A DNA stretch of 33,837 nucleotides from a virus, in the IMG/VR virus record IMGVR_UViG_3300046010_002884, positions 1 to 33,837 of that record. One strand, 5' to 3'. The translations under genes and the position numbers were made by a program. Numbering within the stretch: the first letter of the stretch is position 1; each line of letters opens with the position of its first letter. The notes beneath the pieces were generated by a model, which searched no databases, was not told the DNA's origin, and worked only from the letters and a program-made list of their open reading frames with translations. Shown piece by piece: positions 15,098-21,323 of the stretch.

Positions 15098-16291
15098 CAC
15101 CACAACATACTTTCCCGAATTGCTTACCCTCAACTTGTTGAGAGCCACATATCGCATAGCATCGCAGGCGTGGTTGAACGAGTCAATCGGGACCCCTGTG
15201 TTTTTGCCCTCCTTGTCGGTCGCCCAAGTATAGGACCGTAGTTCTTTGATGAGGTTGGTGCTATCCTTGGTAACCTGCAACTTGTAGCGTTTCAGGATGT
15301 CAATGCCGTTCCTGACCGAATCGGGGCCTTTCTCCGCCGGCTTGATGTTGAAACCTAACCGATAGATTTCTTCAATGCTCTTGGGTTCGGCTGAATCCGC
15401 CACGATTTCCCAAGCCCTTGTGATGCCGAGCGACCGCAACTTGTCTGCGATGTCTTGGTTCGTGAGGCCCGTAGCGTAGAGCAGTTCTTGAATCAGCAGG
15501 CAGTCCCCTTGGCGGTAGATAGCGACCAAGGCCGTAGGGTCGTTGCTGAACCCCCAGTCAAGCCCCAAGGCGACGAATTTCGCTCGGCTGACATCTATAC
15601 CCTCCACGACCTCAAAGTCCTCGTATATCGCACCCTGAAGCGTCCCGACCTGACCGAGGCCGTAGACCTTGTACCAGTTTGCCCAATACTCCGAAGTTTC
15701 GGCCTTGAGCCTCGCTTTCTCGATGAAGTCCCTCGCACTCTTGGGGCAGGCTTCGTTGTCCTTGTAGGTTAGAATAAGGAAGTCCACGTCCTCATCGTGC
15801 ATCAGTTCGGAGTGAAACCAAAACCCATTGACCGGGTTCCAGTCAAGGATGACCGATTGCTTGGTTCGTGCAGCCAATTCCGTGTAAGCGTGGAAGGATA
15901 GGTTGTTCGCCTCGTTCATGTAGAGCCTGTCCCTCCTTGCACCCCTTAACTTGGAATCATCGTCAGCCGAAAAGAACTCGATGTAAGAGCCGTTAGCGAA
16001 CTTGTACCGAAAGTCGGTGGCGTTCCATCGGGCAGCATTGAACCGCCCTGTAACGGTCATTATCTTCATGAAGTCCCTCATGGCCCCACGCTTGAGGTGT
16101 GGGATGGATTCGGCTACAACGCTCGTTTCCGTGTAGGGATTCTTCGTGCAATAGTCGATTTCAACGGCAAGGATGGAGTACGTCTTGGACGCACTGGAAC
16201 CGCCTTGTACCCCTTTGACGAACCGCTTTAACTCACGGACCTTATTTACGGCCGTGGTTCGGATGAACTTCTCTTGCTCTTTTAACGGCAT
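15095..16291 (-). CDS. terL: Terminase large subunit
   Basis: The packaging motor ATPase and nuclease. 398 residues, a normal length. Walker A is GGSSASKT (~31-38), the Walker B-like element is RDRLYMNEANN (with the catalytic Glu, ~120-130), and the coupling region is IILDWNPVNGFW-like (SVILDWNPVNG, ~145). The RNase H-type nuclease begins ALGLDWGFSNDPTALVAIY (~235-253, first metal Asp), continues with EIVADSAEPKSIEEI (~293-307) and closes with DSFNHACDAMRY near the C-terminus, carrying the last Asp. It overlaps the small terminase by one base. A GC-poor, Thr-rich region is absent; composition resembles its neighbours. Confidence 0.93.
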   Translation of the reverse strand: MPLKEQEKFIRTTAVNKVRELKRFVKGVQGGSSASKTYSILAVEIDYCTKNPYTETSVVAESIPHLKRGAMRDFMKIMTVTGRFNAARWNATDFRYKFANGSYIEFFSADDDSKLRGARRDRLYMNEANNLSFHAYTELAARTKQSVILDWNPVNGFWFHSELMHDEDVDFLILTYKDNEACPKSARDFIEKARLKAETSEYWANWYKVYGLGQVGTLQGAIYEDFEVVEGIDVSRAKFVALGLDWGFSNDPTALVAIYRQGDCLLIQELLYATGLTNQDIADKLRSLGITRAWEIVADSAEPKSIEEIYRLGFNIKPAEKGPDSVRNGIDILKRYKLQVTKDSTNLIKELRSYTWATDKEGKNTGVPIDSFNHACDAMRYVALNKLRVSNSGKYVVV

Positions 16292-16713
16292 CAGTCATTG
16301 TCGGGGAATAGGGGTTGCTCGATGTGGACCGTGTTCTCTTGGCGTTCCACAAGGTTGTTCAAGCGTTGAGTGATGGATGGGTTGTACTGACCGACCATGC
16401 CTCCCTCGATTTGGTCTTGACGAATGGTCCGCCTTATGCGTGAACAGATGGCTGAATACTCGGAGTAGTTGCCCTTTGTGTTCCCAAAATAATCCCCTAA
16501 GTCCTGAACGATACCTGCATCCGCACACCAGTTCTCAAAGCCTTCCAAGGTCAGCGGTCGCTCTAAGGGTTCGTACTGGGGGATAGCATCCTTGCCGGGA
16601 AATACGGTCTTGGTCCTTGGGTTGTTCTTGACCTCTGCCCGGTATGCCTCAAAATACTCCCACATCTTTTCGGGGGTTTCAATGTACTTGCCGTGTCCCT
16701 TGCTGGTTCCCAT
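16291..16713 (-). CDS. terS: Terminase small subunit
   Basis: 140 residues, helical and DNA-binding, immediately before terL. The N-terminus has a GHGKYIETPEKMWEYFEAYR helix, then PLTLEGFENWCADAGIVQDLGDYF (~74-97), a turn-helix pattern of the small packaging subunit, and a C-terminal helix with NLVERQENTVHIEQPLF. It recognises phage DNA and recruits the large subunit. The start ATG overlaps the stop of the preceding 62-residue protein. The assignment is strengthened by direct adjacency and translational coupling to terL. Confidence 0.8.
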   Translation of the reverse strand: MGTSKGHGKYIETPEKMWEYFEAYRAEVKNNPRTKTVFPGKDAIPQYEPLERPLTLEGFENWCADAGIVQDLGDYFGNTKGNYSEYSAICSRIRRTIRQDQIEGGMVGQYNPSITQRLNNLVERQENTVHIEQPLFPDND

Positions 16714-16901
16714 CAGTATTCGATTTTATCAATCAGTTCGTCAATCTTGTCCACTATCTTCATCTTTACCGCAAATGCGTTGGGGGCATTGGAATCGTCC
16801 ACCGCTCCGATGCAGTCGCACAGGGTCGTAATGACCATCATCAGCGAGTCCATCCGAGCCTGCACTTGGGCTTCGTCATCCTTCGCCTTGGGGGTTGACA
16901 T
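16713..16901 (-). CDS. Small helical protein upstream of terS
   Basis: 62 residues (starting MSTPKAKDDEAQVQARMDSL). The chain looks fully helical with a heptad-like hydrophobic pattern (MDSLMMVITTLCDCIGAV and MKIVDKIDELIDKIEY) and could form a small coiled-coil dimer. It overlaps the previous gene by 26 bases and the terminase small subunit by one base. No function is recognised; the position suggests a packaging accessory. Confidence 0.55.
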   Translation of the reverse strand: MSTPKAKDDEAQVQARMDSLMMVITTLCDCIGAVDDSNAPNAFAVKMKIVDKIDELIDKIEY

Positions 16902-17145
16902 TCAGTGGGTATGTTATGGTGTTTTGATTGACTTCGAGAAACAGGTCCGCCTGTTCGTAAATGTAGGAGAGGGCAGATTTTACGCAGTCCGCGCACCACC
17001 AATTCGTGTTCGGTCGGCCGTGTGCTACAAGGATGGTTTGCAGGTCGCCAACCGCTTCGGGGGATAGCCTCATATACAGGTGAGCTTGGTATTGCTCCCA
17101 GTAATGGCGATGCTTTTGAGCCAACAGGTATTCGTCTTGGGTCAT
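16876..17145 (-). CDS. Unknown protein with one CxxC motif
   Basis: 89 residues. The N-terminal half is helical with many Tyr/His residues (HRHYWEQYQAHLYMRLSPEAVG), the middle has a WWCADCVKS motif (~49-57) that could bind metal as half of a zinc site, and the C-terminus is Asn/Pro-rich. It overlaps the methyltransferase stop by four bases and the next gene by 26. I do not recognise the family, but the translational coupling and clean codon pattern support a real gene. Confidence 0.6.
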   Translation of the reverse strand: MTQDEYLLAQKHRHYWEQYQAHLYMRLSPEAVGDLQTILVAHGRPNTNWWCADCVKSALSYIYEQADLFLEVNQNTITYPLNVNPQGEG

Positions 17146-18440
17146 AGAAGGGTCAGTTGCTTTGGTTGCTCCTGTACTTGTTTGGAGCGTGCCTGAATGC
17201 GTTTCTCGGATATAGCGATGTACTCAGCCTCCCGTTCTATCCCGACAAACGCAAAGCCTTCCAGCATCGCCGCCTTGCCTGTTGAGCCTGAACCCATGAA
17301 TGGGTCGAGGACGATTCCGTTGGGTGGGGTTACAAGTCGGCAGAGGTAACGCATGAGGTCGGTGGGCTTGACGGTTGGGTGGTGGTTTTCGCCTCTATCC
17401 GCTTTGCTTGCTTTGGCGCAGTAGAAGAAGCGGGCCGAATCTTTGAGCAGGTCGGTGGCTTCCTCGCTCCCATCGTGGATGAAGTTGGCGGGCCAGCGGC
17501 CAGCGGGTAGTGCCTTTTCGCCTTTTGGATAAAAATAATCCCCATAAGCATTTATGCTTCCGTTTTTTATGCCCGTAAATTGTTCCTTTTCTCGTTCCCC
17601 CACCCTACACCTATCCACATTAATCGCTCCCGTCCCGTGTTGCAGGACGTTCTCGGCTACCGTGCCAATCAAGGGCTTTCGAGCCACCGTAATCGGTTCA
17701 AGTGCTGGTTTGAGTGCAGTCCCCCAGCCTTGCCATTGCTTTGCTTCGGGGGTGGCGGCTATTGTGATGTCTATTGAGCGATTTATAGAAATGTTTGCCC
17801 CTTGTATTGAGGCTATACCGTTTTTATATCCTCCAGCCGTTCCTTCTTCACCGTTTATTATTTTCTGCCCAACCACCTTCCGCTCGGCTTCAATGCGTTC
17901 AACTAAGTCATCAACCCATTCAGGAACCTGACCGCACAAAGGCCGCAACTTTTCCCAAAGTTTTCTTGTTGGTATTGCTGGCTGACTTTTGGCCGTTAAA
18001 TAGTGGCCGCCCATATTGGTTCCTGTCGCTTGGTCAATTTGTTTAGATGTTAACCCTGTGGTTCGCATCCATTCGGTAAATCGCAAAAGCCTACCAACCT
18101 CTCCGTTGTTTTTATCAATCGCCTTGCTCACATCCAGCGACTTCGGGAATCCCGACCCGTACACCCACGCAATCATATCCCGAATCTCAAAGCCTGCATC
18201 CTCAATCCTTACCGCCATGCGGTGCTGCGTCCTCGTCCCCGCAAAGGCCAGCAGATGACCCCCAGGCTTCAAGACCCGAAGGCACTCCACCCATACATCA
18301 ACGCTTGGCACATCGTAGTCCCACTTCTTGCCCATGAAGGACAAGCCATATGGCGGGTCGGTAACGATTGAATCCACGCTGCAATCAGGCATGGACCGCA
18401 ATACCTCAAGGCAGTCGCCGTGATGCAGTTGGTAGGTCAT
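17142..18440 (-). CDS. DNA methyltransferase, beta-class DPPY type
   Basis: 432 residues from ATG 18440. An upstream extension to 18611 exists but would overlap the membrane-protein gene, and its Cys/Arg-rich sequence looks non-coding. The chosen ATG overlaps the previous stop as ATGA. Motif IV is DPPYGL (~29-34), followed by a long variable region (~100-330) and, near the C-terminus, LDPFMGSGSTG, the SAM-binding motif I. The order IV, target region, I is that of beta-class N6-adenine or N4-cytosine methyltransferases. With HPTVKP and no restriction partner beside it, it looks like an orphan enzyme protecting phage DNA from host restriction. Confidence 0.85.
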   Translation of the reverse strand: MTYQLHHGDCLEVLRSMPDCSVDSIVTDPPYGLSFMGKKWDYDVPSVDVWVECLRVLKPGGHLLAFAGTRTQHRMAVRIEDAGFEIRDMIAWVYGSGFPKSLDVSKAIDKNNGEVGRLLRFTEWMRTTGLTSKQIDQATGTNMGGHYLTAKSQPAIPTRKLWEKLRPLCGQVPEWVDDLVERIEAERKVVGQKIINGEEGTAGGYKNGIASIQGANISINRSIDITIAATPEAKQWQGWGTALKPALEPITVARKPLIGTVAENVLQHGTGAINVDRCRVGEREKEQFTGIKNGSINAYGDYFYPKGEKALPAGRWPANFIHDGSEEATDLLKDSARFFYCAKASKADRGENHHPTVKPTDLMRYLCRLVTPPNGIVLDPFMGSGSTGKAAMLEGFAFVGIEREAEYIAISEKRIQARSKQVQEQPKQLTLL

Positions 18441-18688
18441 CGGTTGGTCAGTTGCAGGATGACAACGGTAAGCCCTGCCGAGGCAAGACCGTACACAGGC
18501 GCAAGCATCCAGTCGCAGGTCAGCAGGGTGAGTGAAGCCCCAAGCCAAAACGATAGGCAGGTGATGCAGCTGAACGGCTTGTGCCTGCCGAGCCAAGTGC
18601 GATACCACCAAGCGGGCAGGACGTGGTACTCGGCAATGGCAAGAGCGGCAAGGCTACTGACGAGGAGCGGGAATATCAGTACGTCCAT
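18437..18688 (-). CDS. Small membrane protein with a CxxC motif
   Basis: 83 residues with three hydrophobic stretches: ~1-20 (IFPLLVSSLAALAIAEY), ~42-57 (SFWLGASLTLLTC) and ~62-80 (LAPVYGLASAGLTVVIL). The second is preceded by FSCITCLSFW, a Cys-x-x-Cys. It overlaps the sigma-like gene by 35 bases and the methyltransferase by four. Proteins of this form recur in Bacteroidetes phages in my memory. The role is unknown; a second holin or a superinfection-exclusion protein are possibilities. Confidence 0.6.
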   Translation of the reverse strand: MDVLIFPLLVSSLAALAIAEYHVLPAWWYRTWLGRHKPFSCITCLSFWLGASLTLLTCDWMLAPVYGLASAGLTVVILQLTNR

Positions 18689-19211
18689 GGGTTTTAAGGA
18701 TTGCTGCTTTGATTTTGGCCTTGGCTTGCTCGATGGAATATATCACCGAGCGGTAGGGAATGCCCGTTTCACGGCTTAGTTTCTTCATATTCCCCGTGGC
18801 CATGTGGAGTTTTAGCAGTTCCTTGTCGTAGGGGAATGCTCCCTCCTTGGCCCAAGAATCCATCTCCGTTTCGGCTATCGCCCACATATCGTCCACAAGG
18901 GAACTGTACTCTTCATGGGTCATATCGGCATTGGGGTCTATTTCCTCGGTGGTGTCGTGGTGGCGGTACTTTTGGGCAAACTGATTATTCTTGCCTCGGT
19001 AGAGATTCAGCAGTAGCCTGACAACATAGAACTTGAAGTAACCCTGCCCATGGATTTGCAGGATTTTGTCGGGGTCTTTCTCTAGTAGGATAAGGACGCA
19101 TTCCTGTTCCAAATCCCGCCAAAGCGGGTCGCCGCCAGTGATGGTCAGGCAAGCCTTGCGAATTTCGCCGCTTCGGTAGAGGTCGAGGATAATCTGCTCC
19201 GCTGATGCCAT
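18654..19211 (-). CDS. Sigma-70-like transcription factor
   Basis: 185 residues from ATG 19211; upstream codons to 19253 lie inside the terminator stem and are rejected. The N-terminal half has the sigma region-2-like pattern DPLWRDLEQECVLILLEKDPDKI (~27-49) and GYFKFYVVRLLLNLYRGKNN (~56-75). The C-terminal part has a region-4-like helix-turn-helix (MKKLSRETGIPYRSVIYSIEQAKAKIK, ~141-167). It would direct RNA polymerase to phage promoters and is placed just before the terminase and structural genes. This makes it the best candidate for the late-gene activator. A -7-like box and a terminator directly in front suggest it has its own promoter. Divergence from cellular sigma factors leaves some doubt. 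Confidence 0.7.
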   Translation of the reverse strand: MASAEQIILDLYRSGEIRKACLTITGGDPLWRDLEQECVLILLEKDPDKILQIHGQGYFKFYVVRLLLNLYRGKNNQFAQKYRHHDTTEEIDPNADMTHEEYSSLVDDMWAIAETEMDSWAKEGAFPYDKELLKLHMATGNMKKLSRETGIPYRSVIYSIEQAKAKIKAAILKTHGRTDIPAPRQ

Positions 19212-19214
19212 ACG

Positions 19215-19222
19215 CAAAGGTA
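19215..19222 (-). promoter_or_regulatory. TACCTTTG box before the sigma-like gene
   Basis: The minus strand reads TACCTTTG-CGT-ATG, an exact TAnnTTTG match three bases before the chosen start. It sits between the U-tract of a terminator and the start codon, so the gene probably starts a new, nearly leaderless transcript. Confidence 0.5.
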
Positions 19223-19225
19223 TGC

Positions 19226-19259
19226 AAAAAAAAAGGGGGATGCACTGAAGCACCCCCCC
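19226..19259 (-). terminator. Rho-independent terminator ending the early operon
   Basis: On the minus strand GGGGG-TGC (19257-19250) pairs with GCA-CCCCC (19243-19235 with one bulged base) around a six-base loop, followed by nine T residues (19234-19226). A strong canonical structure just downstream of the DnaA-like gene, ten bases before the sigma-like gene. Confidence 0.75.
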
Positions 19260-19317
19260 ATCCGAATCTCACGGATTTGCCGATTATCGGGGTGCTGACC
19301 GACTACCTAAGTAGCAC

Positions 19318-19644
19318 TTAATTAGAAATATAGCCTCCGTAAAGATGTAGCAGGTAATCCTGCGCATTGTGTAAAACTTGTCTGCGGATGTACTTTATTT
19401 CAGGCATCGCAATCATGTCCTGCTCGTAGGATTTTTTGTTTTTGATGAGCGTGGAATGAGTTCGCCCGATAACTACCCCGATTTCGTGGTATTTGAATAG
19501 GAAGTCGTTGTAGGCGATGTCGGTGACGATGTTGCGGGCAAGCACGTTCTCCCGCCTGCGATTGGCCGAGCAGATAGCACTTGGCGTGGTGTTGAAGATT
19601 TTGGCTACTTCCTGCACCATGTGGTGAATTACGCTGGTGGTCAT
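19318..19644 (-). CDS. DnaA domain IV-like DNA-binding protein
   Basis: 108 residues from ATG 19644 (ATGA overlap with the previous stop); an in-frame ATG at 19671 lies inside the upstream gene. The first part (VIHHMVQEVAKIFNTTPSAICSANRRR) matches the start of the C-terminal domain of DnaA. The segment VVIGRTHSTLIKNKKSYEQDM (~75-95) resembles the DnaA signature that binds the DnaA box (G-R-D-H-T/S). No ATPase domain is present. Stand-alone DnaA-domain-IV-like proteins are known from phages and may bind DnaA boxes at the host or phage origin, or act as regulators. It is the last gene before the main early terminator. Confidence 0.75.
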   Translation of the reverse strand: MTTSVIHHMVQEVAKIFNTTPSAICSANRRRENVLARNIVTDIAYNDFLFKYHEIGVVIGRTHSTLIKNKKSYEQDMIAMPEIKYIRRQVLHNAQDYLLHLYGGYISN

Positions 19645-19835
19645 GGCTTCGGGGGGGTTGGGTACATCCAATGAGTAACTTCATGCACCCACCATACATC
19701 GCCGTGGATGTTGGTGAATGTTGGTGTCGGGTTATCCCTAAGCCATGCCACGGCGTAGTTGCCATCGAGCAGGGCGATGAATACCTCCTCCATAAAGTCG
19801 GGCATGGTGTTCGGGGTAAGGCGTGTCCATTCCAT
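19641..19835 (-). CDS. Small unknown protein
   Basis: 64 residues (MEWTRLTPNTMPDFMEEVFI at the start). The pattern VFIALLDGNYAVAWLRDNPTPTFTN suggests a small alpha/beta fold, and there are five Trp residues. The stop overlaps the start of the DnaA-like gene (ATGA), a strong sign of a real coupled gene. It sits three bases downstream of a 50-residue gene in the same string. I do not recognise a family. Confidence 0.6.
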   Translation of the reverse strand: MEWTRLTPNTMPDFMEEVFIALLDGNYAVAWLRDNPTPTFTNIHGDVWWVHEVTHWMYPTPPKP

Positions 19836-19838
19836 GGC

Positions 19839-19991
19839 TTAGGCTTTCTTGGCTTGAAGGACACGGCCCAGCAGGGTCCAGTTGACGGACCACGGCTTGA
19901 TGGTTTCGGCATGGTCGGGCTTGGAGCAGTTCACACACTCCTTGCGGATGTGGATTTGCCAGCGGCGGAAATCGGTGGGGGTTGGTTTCAT
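19839..19991 (-). CDS. 50-residue protein with CxxC, unknown
   Basis: A short frame from ATG 19991 to TAA 19839: basic N-terminus (MKPTPTDFRRWQIHIRKE), then CVNC at residues 19-22, and a C-terminal part ending GRVLQAKKA. The CVNC is one half of a possible zinc site. The leader TAAACCCAACCCC before the ATG is like other early genes of this phage, and the next gene begins within four bases of the stop. Function unknown; a small DNA-binding or zinc protein is possible. Confidence 0.55.
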   Translation of the reverse strand: MKPTPTDFRRWQIHIRKECVNCSKPDHAETIKPWSVNWTLLGRVLQAKKA

Positions 19992-20033
19992 GGGGTTGGG
20001 TTTATCATTTTGGTGGTGTCAACGAAATGGTCT

Positions 20034-20237
20034 TTACACATAGGTTCGTGTTTCCGAATCCCAAATAGCAGTCCATTTGAAATCCTTCCAGCTGTCCTTC
20101 CATATAGATTTAAACTCTTCTTTGATTTTTTCTTGAAAACTTCTTGCCTCTTCCAAGGTGTCAAAGTCCTCCTGAAAATCATCCATACCACCATTGGGGT
20201 AATAGGCATCACCAGCAAATACTAAAAATCGTTTCAT
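20034..20237 (-). CDS. Small unknown phage protein
   Basis: 67 residues from ATG 20237 (MKRFLVFAGDAYYPNGG). An upstream ATG at 20285 gives 16 extra residues that run through the leader and the start of the cassette region, so it is rejected. The chain has MDDFQEDFDTLEEARSFQEKI and ends WTAIWDSETRTYV, a small alpha/beta pattern I have seen in many phages as a conserved unknown. The leader AAACCCTAAACCC precedes the ATG. It marks the phage flank of the cassette-like insertion; a nearly identical leader-plus-start (CCCATGAAAC) lies on the other flank at 20950-20960. Confidence 0.6.
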   Translation of the reverse strand: MKRFLVFAGDAYYPNGGMDDFQEDFDTLEEARSFQEKIKEEFKSIWKDSWKDFKWTAIWDSETRTYV

Positions 20238-20274
20238 GGGTTTAGGGTTTGGTGGGGGTTGGACAAATATGCGA

Positions 20275-20283
20275 GTTAGGTGC
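20275..20283 (-). other. Lone attC half (R''-like core) after cassette 2
   Basis: The minus strand reads GCACCTAAC, four bases after the TAG of the 20288-20500 gene. It is the exact reverse complement of GTTAGGTGC, the core at the start of the same cassette (20534-20526). In an integron cassette the R'' box of attC pairs with the core formed when the cassette circularises, so this is the expected partner. The rest of an attC hairpin is missing; the sequence passes straight into the phage leader. Confidence 0.5.
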
Positions 20284-20287
20284 AATG

Positions 20288-20500
20288 CTATGACGACACC
20301 TCTACAACCTTTAACTCATAAGTTTTACCTCTGTATTGAAATTCCATTCTTTCATCCAGTTGTAATAAATGTTGAGCAACTGCACCAACAGCAGTATCGG
20401 TAACATCGTGTTTTACATTTCCCCAAGTTCCATTTTTAAGAACTTTACCTGCAAAAATCTTACTCGTTAAAGGTGAGCAACCTACTTTGAAATCTGACAT
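20288..20500 (-). CDS. DUF7446-like small protein (cassette 2 gene)
   Basis: 70 residues from ATG 20500 (MSDFKVGCSPLTSKIFAGKV). Earlier in-frame codons to 20536 lie in the attC-like site and are rejected. The pattern KVGCSPLTSKIFAGKVLKNGTW, then DVTDTAVGAVAQHLL and a final KTYELKVVEV matches, from memory, a widespread small phage/cassette protein family of unknown function (DUF7446). The gene is AT-richer than its neighbours. It lies 26 bases after a GTTAGGT core and ends next to a matching inverted core, consistent with an integron cassette. Confidence 0.65.
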   Translation of the reverse strand: MSDFKVGCSPLTSKIFAGKVLKNGTWGNVKHDVTDTAVGAVAQHLLQLDERMEFQYRGKTYELKVVEVSS

Positions 20501-20525
20501 TTTATTTGAGTTTGTGAGAAGCACT

Positions 20526-20658
20526 GCACCTAACAAGGTATTGCCAAAAGCAGGGCATTCTCGGTTAATTAATCATTTGTAATTCTATTGGGCATTTGTG
20601 CAAGGTTGAAACTTTTGTCTTTCAAATCCCTGCCTTCGGCAATACCCGACCGTTAGCT
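20526..20658 (-). other. attC-like recombination site between two cassette genes
   Basis: A 133-base imperfect palindrome. Arms in plus-strand order: GCACCTAAC (20526-20534), GGTATTGCC (20537-20545), GCAGGG (20550-20555), a 72-base loop, CCCTGC (20628-20633), GGCAATACC (20638-20646), GTTAGCT (20652-20658). The 9-bp and 6-bp arms pair perfectly, with short unpaired spacers between arms. On the minus strand it begins AGCTAAC directly after the TGA of the upstream gene and ends GTTAGGT, which fits the integron core GTTRRRY exactly. Layout and size fit attC (about 57-141 bp). Confidence 0.6.
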
Positions 20659-20856
20659 TCAAGTTTTTAAAATTTTAGCAAGATTTTCCATTGCTTTAGG
20701 AATTGAATTATCCTCACAAAAAACCGCATTATATTGACCATTATTGCTACACATTTTAACAAATCGTTCCTTTTCTTCTTCGGTCATTTTTGCAGGTGTG
20801 CCATCCATATTTATTACACCACAAAATACCATTGGTTTTTGTTCTTCTGTTTTCAT
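20659..20856 (-). CDS. Small unknown protein (cassette 1 gene)
   Basis: 65 residues (MKTEEQKPMVFCGVINMDGT at the start), with MTEEEKERFVKMCSNNG and a helical C-terminus (AMENLAKILKT). It is strongly AT-rich. The stop codon TGA is followed at once by AGCTAAC, the first core of the 20526-20658 site. The gene begins about 33 bases after GTTAGCT, the core of the 20889-20945 site; the two cores are perfect reverse complements. No family is recognised. It behaves like a compact single-gene integron cassette of about 360 bp. Confidence 0.6.
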   Translation of the reverse strand: MKTEEQKPMVFCGVINMDGTPAKMTEEEKERFVKMCSNNGQYNAVFCEDNSIPKAMENLAKILKT

Positions 20857-20888
20857 AATATATTTTGTTTAAAATCTTAAAAACCTAA

Positions 20889-20945
20889 AGCTAACAGCGT
20901 ATAAAAAACATTAAAACGATTTTTTATACGCAAAACGTTATGTGC
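20889..20945 (-). other. Short attC-like site upstream of cassette 1
   Basis: 57 bases. Plus-strand order: AGCTAAC (20889-20895), GCGTATAAAAAA (20897-20908), an 11-base loop, TTTTTTATACGC (20920-20931), AAAAC, GTTATGTGC (20937-20945). The central 12-bp stem is perfect. On the minus strand it ends TGTTAGCT, the junction where cassette 1 begins, and starts GCACATAAC, whose own partner (GTTATGTGC) is not found further upstream. The site follows a phage leader and an orphan ATG. A transcriptional hairpin is an alternative explanation. Confidence 0.5.
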
Positions 20946-20993
20946 CATATGTTTCATGGGTTAGGGGTTTAGTAATGCGAAGATATACACAAA

Positions 20994-21323
20994 TTAGGAA
21001 CATTCATCCAACATCCGTTGGAAATCCTCAAGGCTTCGGATGACTACATACCTGTAGCCAACTGCCTCTACGACCCCCTGCCACCACTTTTGCGATAGGG
21101 ATTGCTTGCCCTTGGGTGCCTTGAACTCAAGGAACACCGCACCCTTGGGGGATAGGTAGGTCATGTCAGCAACGCCAGCCGTCAGCCCGATACCTTTAAG
21201 GAAGTAACCGTTGGAGCGGGAGCGAGGATTGTTGAGGTTCAGGAATAGCCGCCCCTGCTCGTTGGGTCGGAGCATTGCGAACAACTTGACGCAAGCGGCT
21301 TGGAGGTTGTACTCTTCCATCAT
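20994..21323 (-). CDS. VRR-NUC domain nuclease
   Basis: 109 residues, the usual size of a stand-alone VRR-NUC protein. GIGLTAGVADMTYLSPKGAVFLEFKAPKGKQS (~46-77) carries the catalytic set: Asp in G-V-A-D, Glu and Lys in F-L-E-F-K, then the Q-S-x-x-Q-K-W-W helix. VEAVGYRYVVIRSLEDF (~85-101) is the typical end. These PD-(D/E)XK enzymes act on branched or nicked DNA in phage replication and recombination. The start overlaps the DnaB stop (ATGA). Confidence 0.85.
   Translation of the reverse strand: MMEEYNLQAACVKLFAMLRPNEQGRLFLNLNNPRSRSNGYFLKGIGLTAGVADMTYLSPKGAVFLEFKAPKGKQSLSQKWWQGVVEAVGYRYVVIRSLEDFQRMLDECS

Noticed and set aside
18440-18611. 57-residue N-terminal extension of the orphan DNA methyltransferase
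   Set aside because: It overlaps the membrane-protein gene for its whole length and is Cys/Arg/Ala-rich without motif; the internal ATG 18440 has the ATGA overlap used throughout the operon.
20857-20965. 26-codon frame from the ATG near 20960 through the palindrome (MKHMAHNVL...)
   Set aside because: Its sequence is dictated by the perfect 12-bp inverted repeat, so it is more likely the remains of a split start region than a gene.
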